A DNA stretch of 6,259 bases, taken from Actinomycetota bacterium. GTDB taxonomy: Bacteria > Actinomycetota > Humimicrobiia > Humimicrobiales > Humimicrobiaceae. Below, piece by piece: positions 6,177 to 6,259 of the stretch. The stretch is taken from NCBI GenBank assembly GCA_023379515.1, contig JAMCQQ010000314.1, positions 1 to 6,259 on the forward strand, given 5' to 3'. The translations under genes and the position numbers were made by a program. Position 1 is the stretch's first letter; every line of letters begins with the position of its first letter. The notes under the pieces are model-generated. The model saw only the letters and a list, made by a program, of their open reading frames with translations, was not told the origin of the DNA and searched no databases.

Positions 6177-6259
6177 ATGAAAATACCATTTGGAGATCTA
6201 TCAAGGCAGTATAAAAAATATAAAAAAGAATTTGACAGTATAATTTCCGGAGTTTTTGA
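6177..6259 (+). CDS. N-terminus of a DegT/DnrJ/EryC1 family PLP-dependent sugar aminotransferase (3' end cut by window)
   Basis: Twenty-seven complete codons are visible from ATG 6177. The reading IPFGDLSRQYKKYKKEFD (3-20), followed by a hydrophobic II and GVF, is the characteristic opening of DegT/DnrJ/EryC1/StrS aminotransferases (PF-x-DL-x-x-Q-Y, then the helix leading to the SGxFIxG turn). These enzymes of about 370 residues transfer an amino group, usually from glutamate, to a keto-sugar nucleotide using pyridoxal phosphate. The active-site Lys and the rest of the fold lie outside the window, so activity cannot be judged. No Shine-Dalgarno site is visible before the ATG. The gene follows the second SDR and implies that the locus makes an amino sugar. 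Confidence 0.75.
   Translation, partial: MKIPFGDLSRQYKKYKKEFDSIISGVF

Noticed and set aside
1..6259. tRNA, rRNA, CRISPR arrays, insertion sequences or attachment sites
   Set aside because: Coding genes fill nearly the whole window; no gap exceeds 77 bases and none contains array-like direct repeats, terminal inverted repeats flanking a transposase, or a cloverleaf.

Overview
The window is AT-rich bacterial DNA with every gene on the plus strand and gaps of only 14 to 77 bases. It reads as the interior of a surface-polysaccharide or glycoconjugate locus: nucleotide-sugar modifying enzymes, one glycosyltransferase and a sugar aminotransferase. Both ends are cut inside genes. The organism cannot be named. 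Clear Shine-Dalgarno sites (AGGAG, AAGGAG) before three genes, frequent AGA/AGG and ATA codons, a TTG start and a near-consensus housekeeping promoter fit a low-GC bacterium. They argue against Bacteroidota, where such Shine-Dalgarno sites are usually missing.

Layout. At 2-598 is the C-terminal part of an unrecognised membrane protein: an outside domain followed by two membrane helices. At 619-1068 is a short cupin of the RmlC (dTDP-4-keto-sugar 3,5-epimerase) family. At 1083-2114 is an extended SDR epimerase/dehydratase. At 2160-3383 is an FAD-dependent oxidoreductase of the D-amino-acid-oxidase (DAO) fold. At 3461-4321 is an RmlD-like 4-keto-sugar reductase. At 4346-5074 is a GT2 glycosyltransferase of the polyprenyl-phosphate type. 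At 5092-6099 is a second extended SDR. At 6177 to the window end are the first 27 codons of a DegT/DnrJ/EryC1 aminotransferase.

How they may work together (inference). The RmlC-like cupin, RmlD-like reductase, two SDRs and aminotransferase together look like the tailoring half of a pathway to a deoxy- or amino-sugar nucleotide. The GT2 enzyme would move a sugar to a lipid carrier or glycan. No RmlA (nucleotidyltransferase) and no RmlB/GMD-type 4,6-dehydratase with its usual active-site motif lies in the window, so the starting 4-keto sugar must come from elsewhere. A good promoter at 3390-3418 splits the run and could drive the second half separately.

Most worth a second look: three of the sugar enzymes depart from their families' catalytic pattern. 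The first SDR has YxxxR instead of YxxxK. The second has Asn and Met where Tyr and Lys belong. The cupin stops before the C-terminal region that carries the catalytic Asp of classical RmlC. A DAO-type flavoenzyme inside a nucleotide-sugar cluster is also unusual. This may mean an unusual sugar chemistry, but the sequence alone does not prove it.
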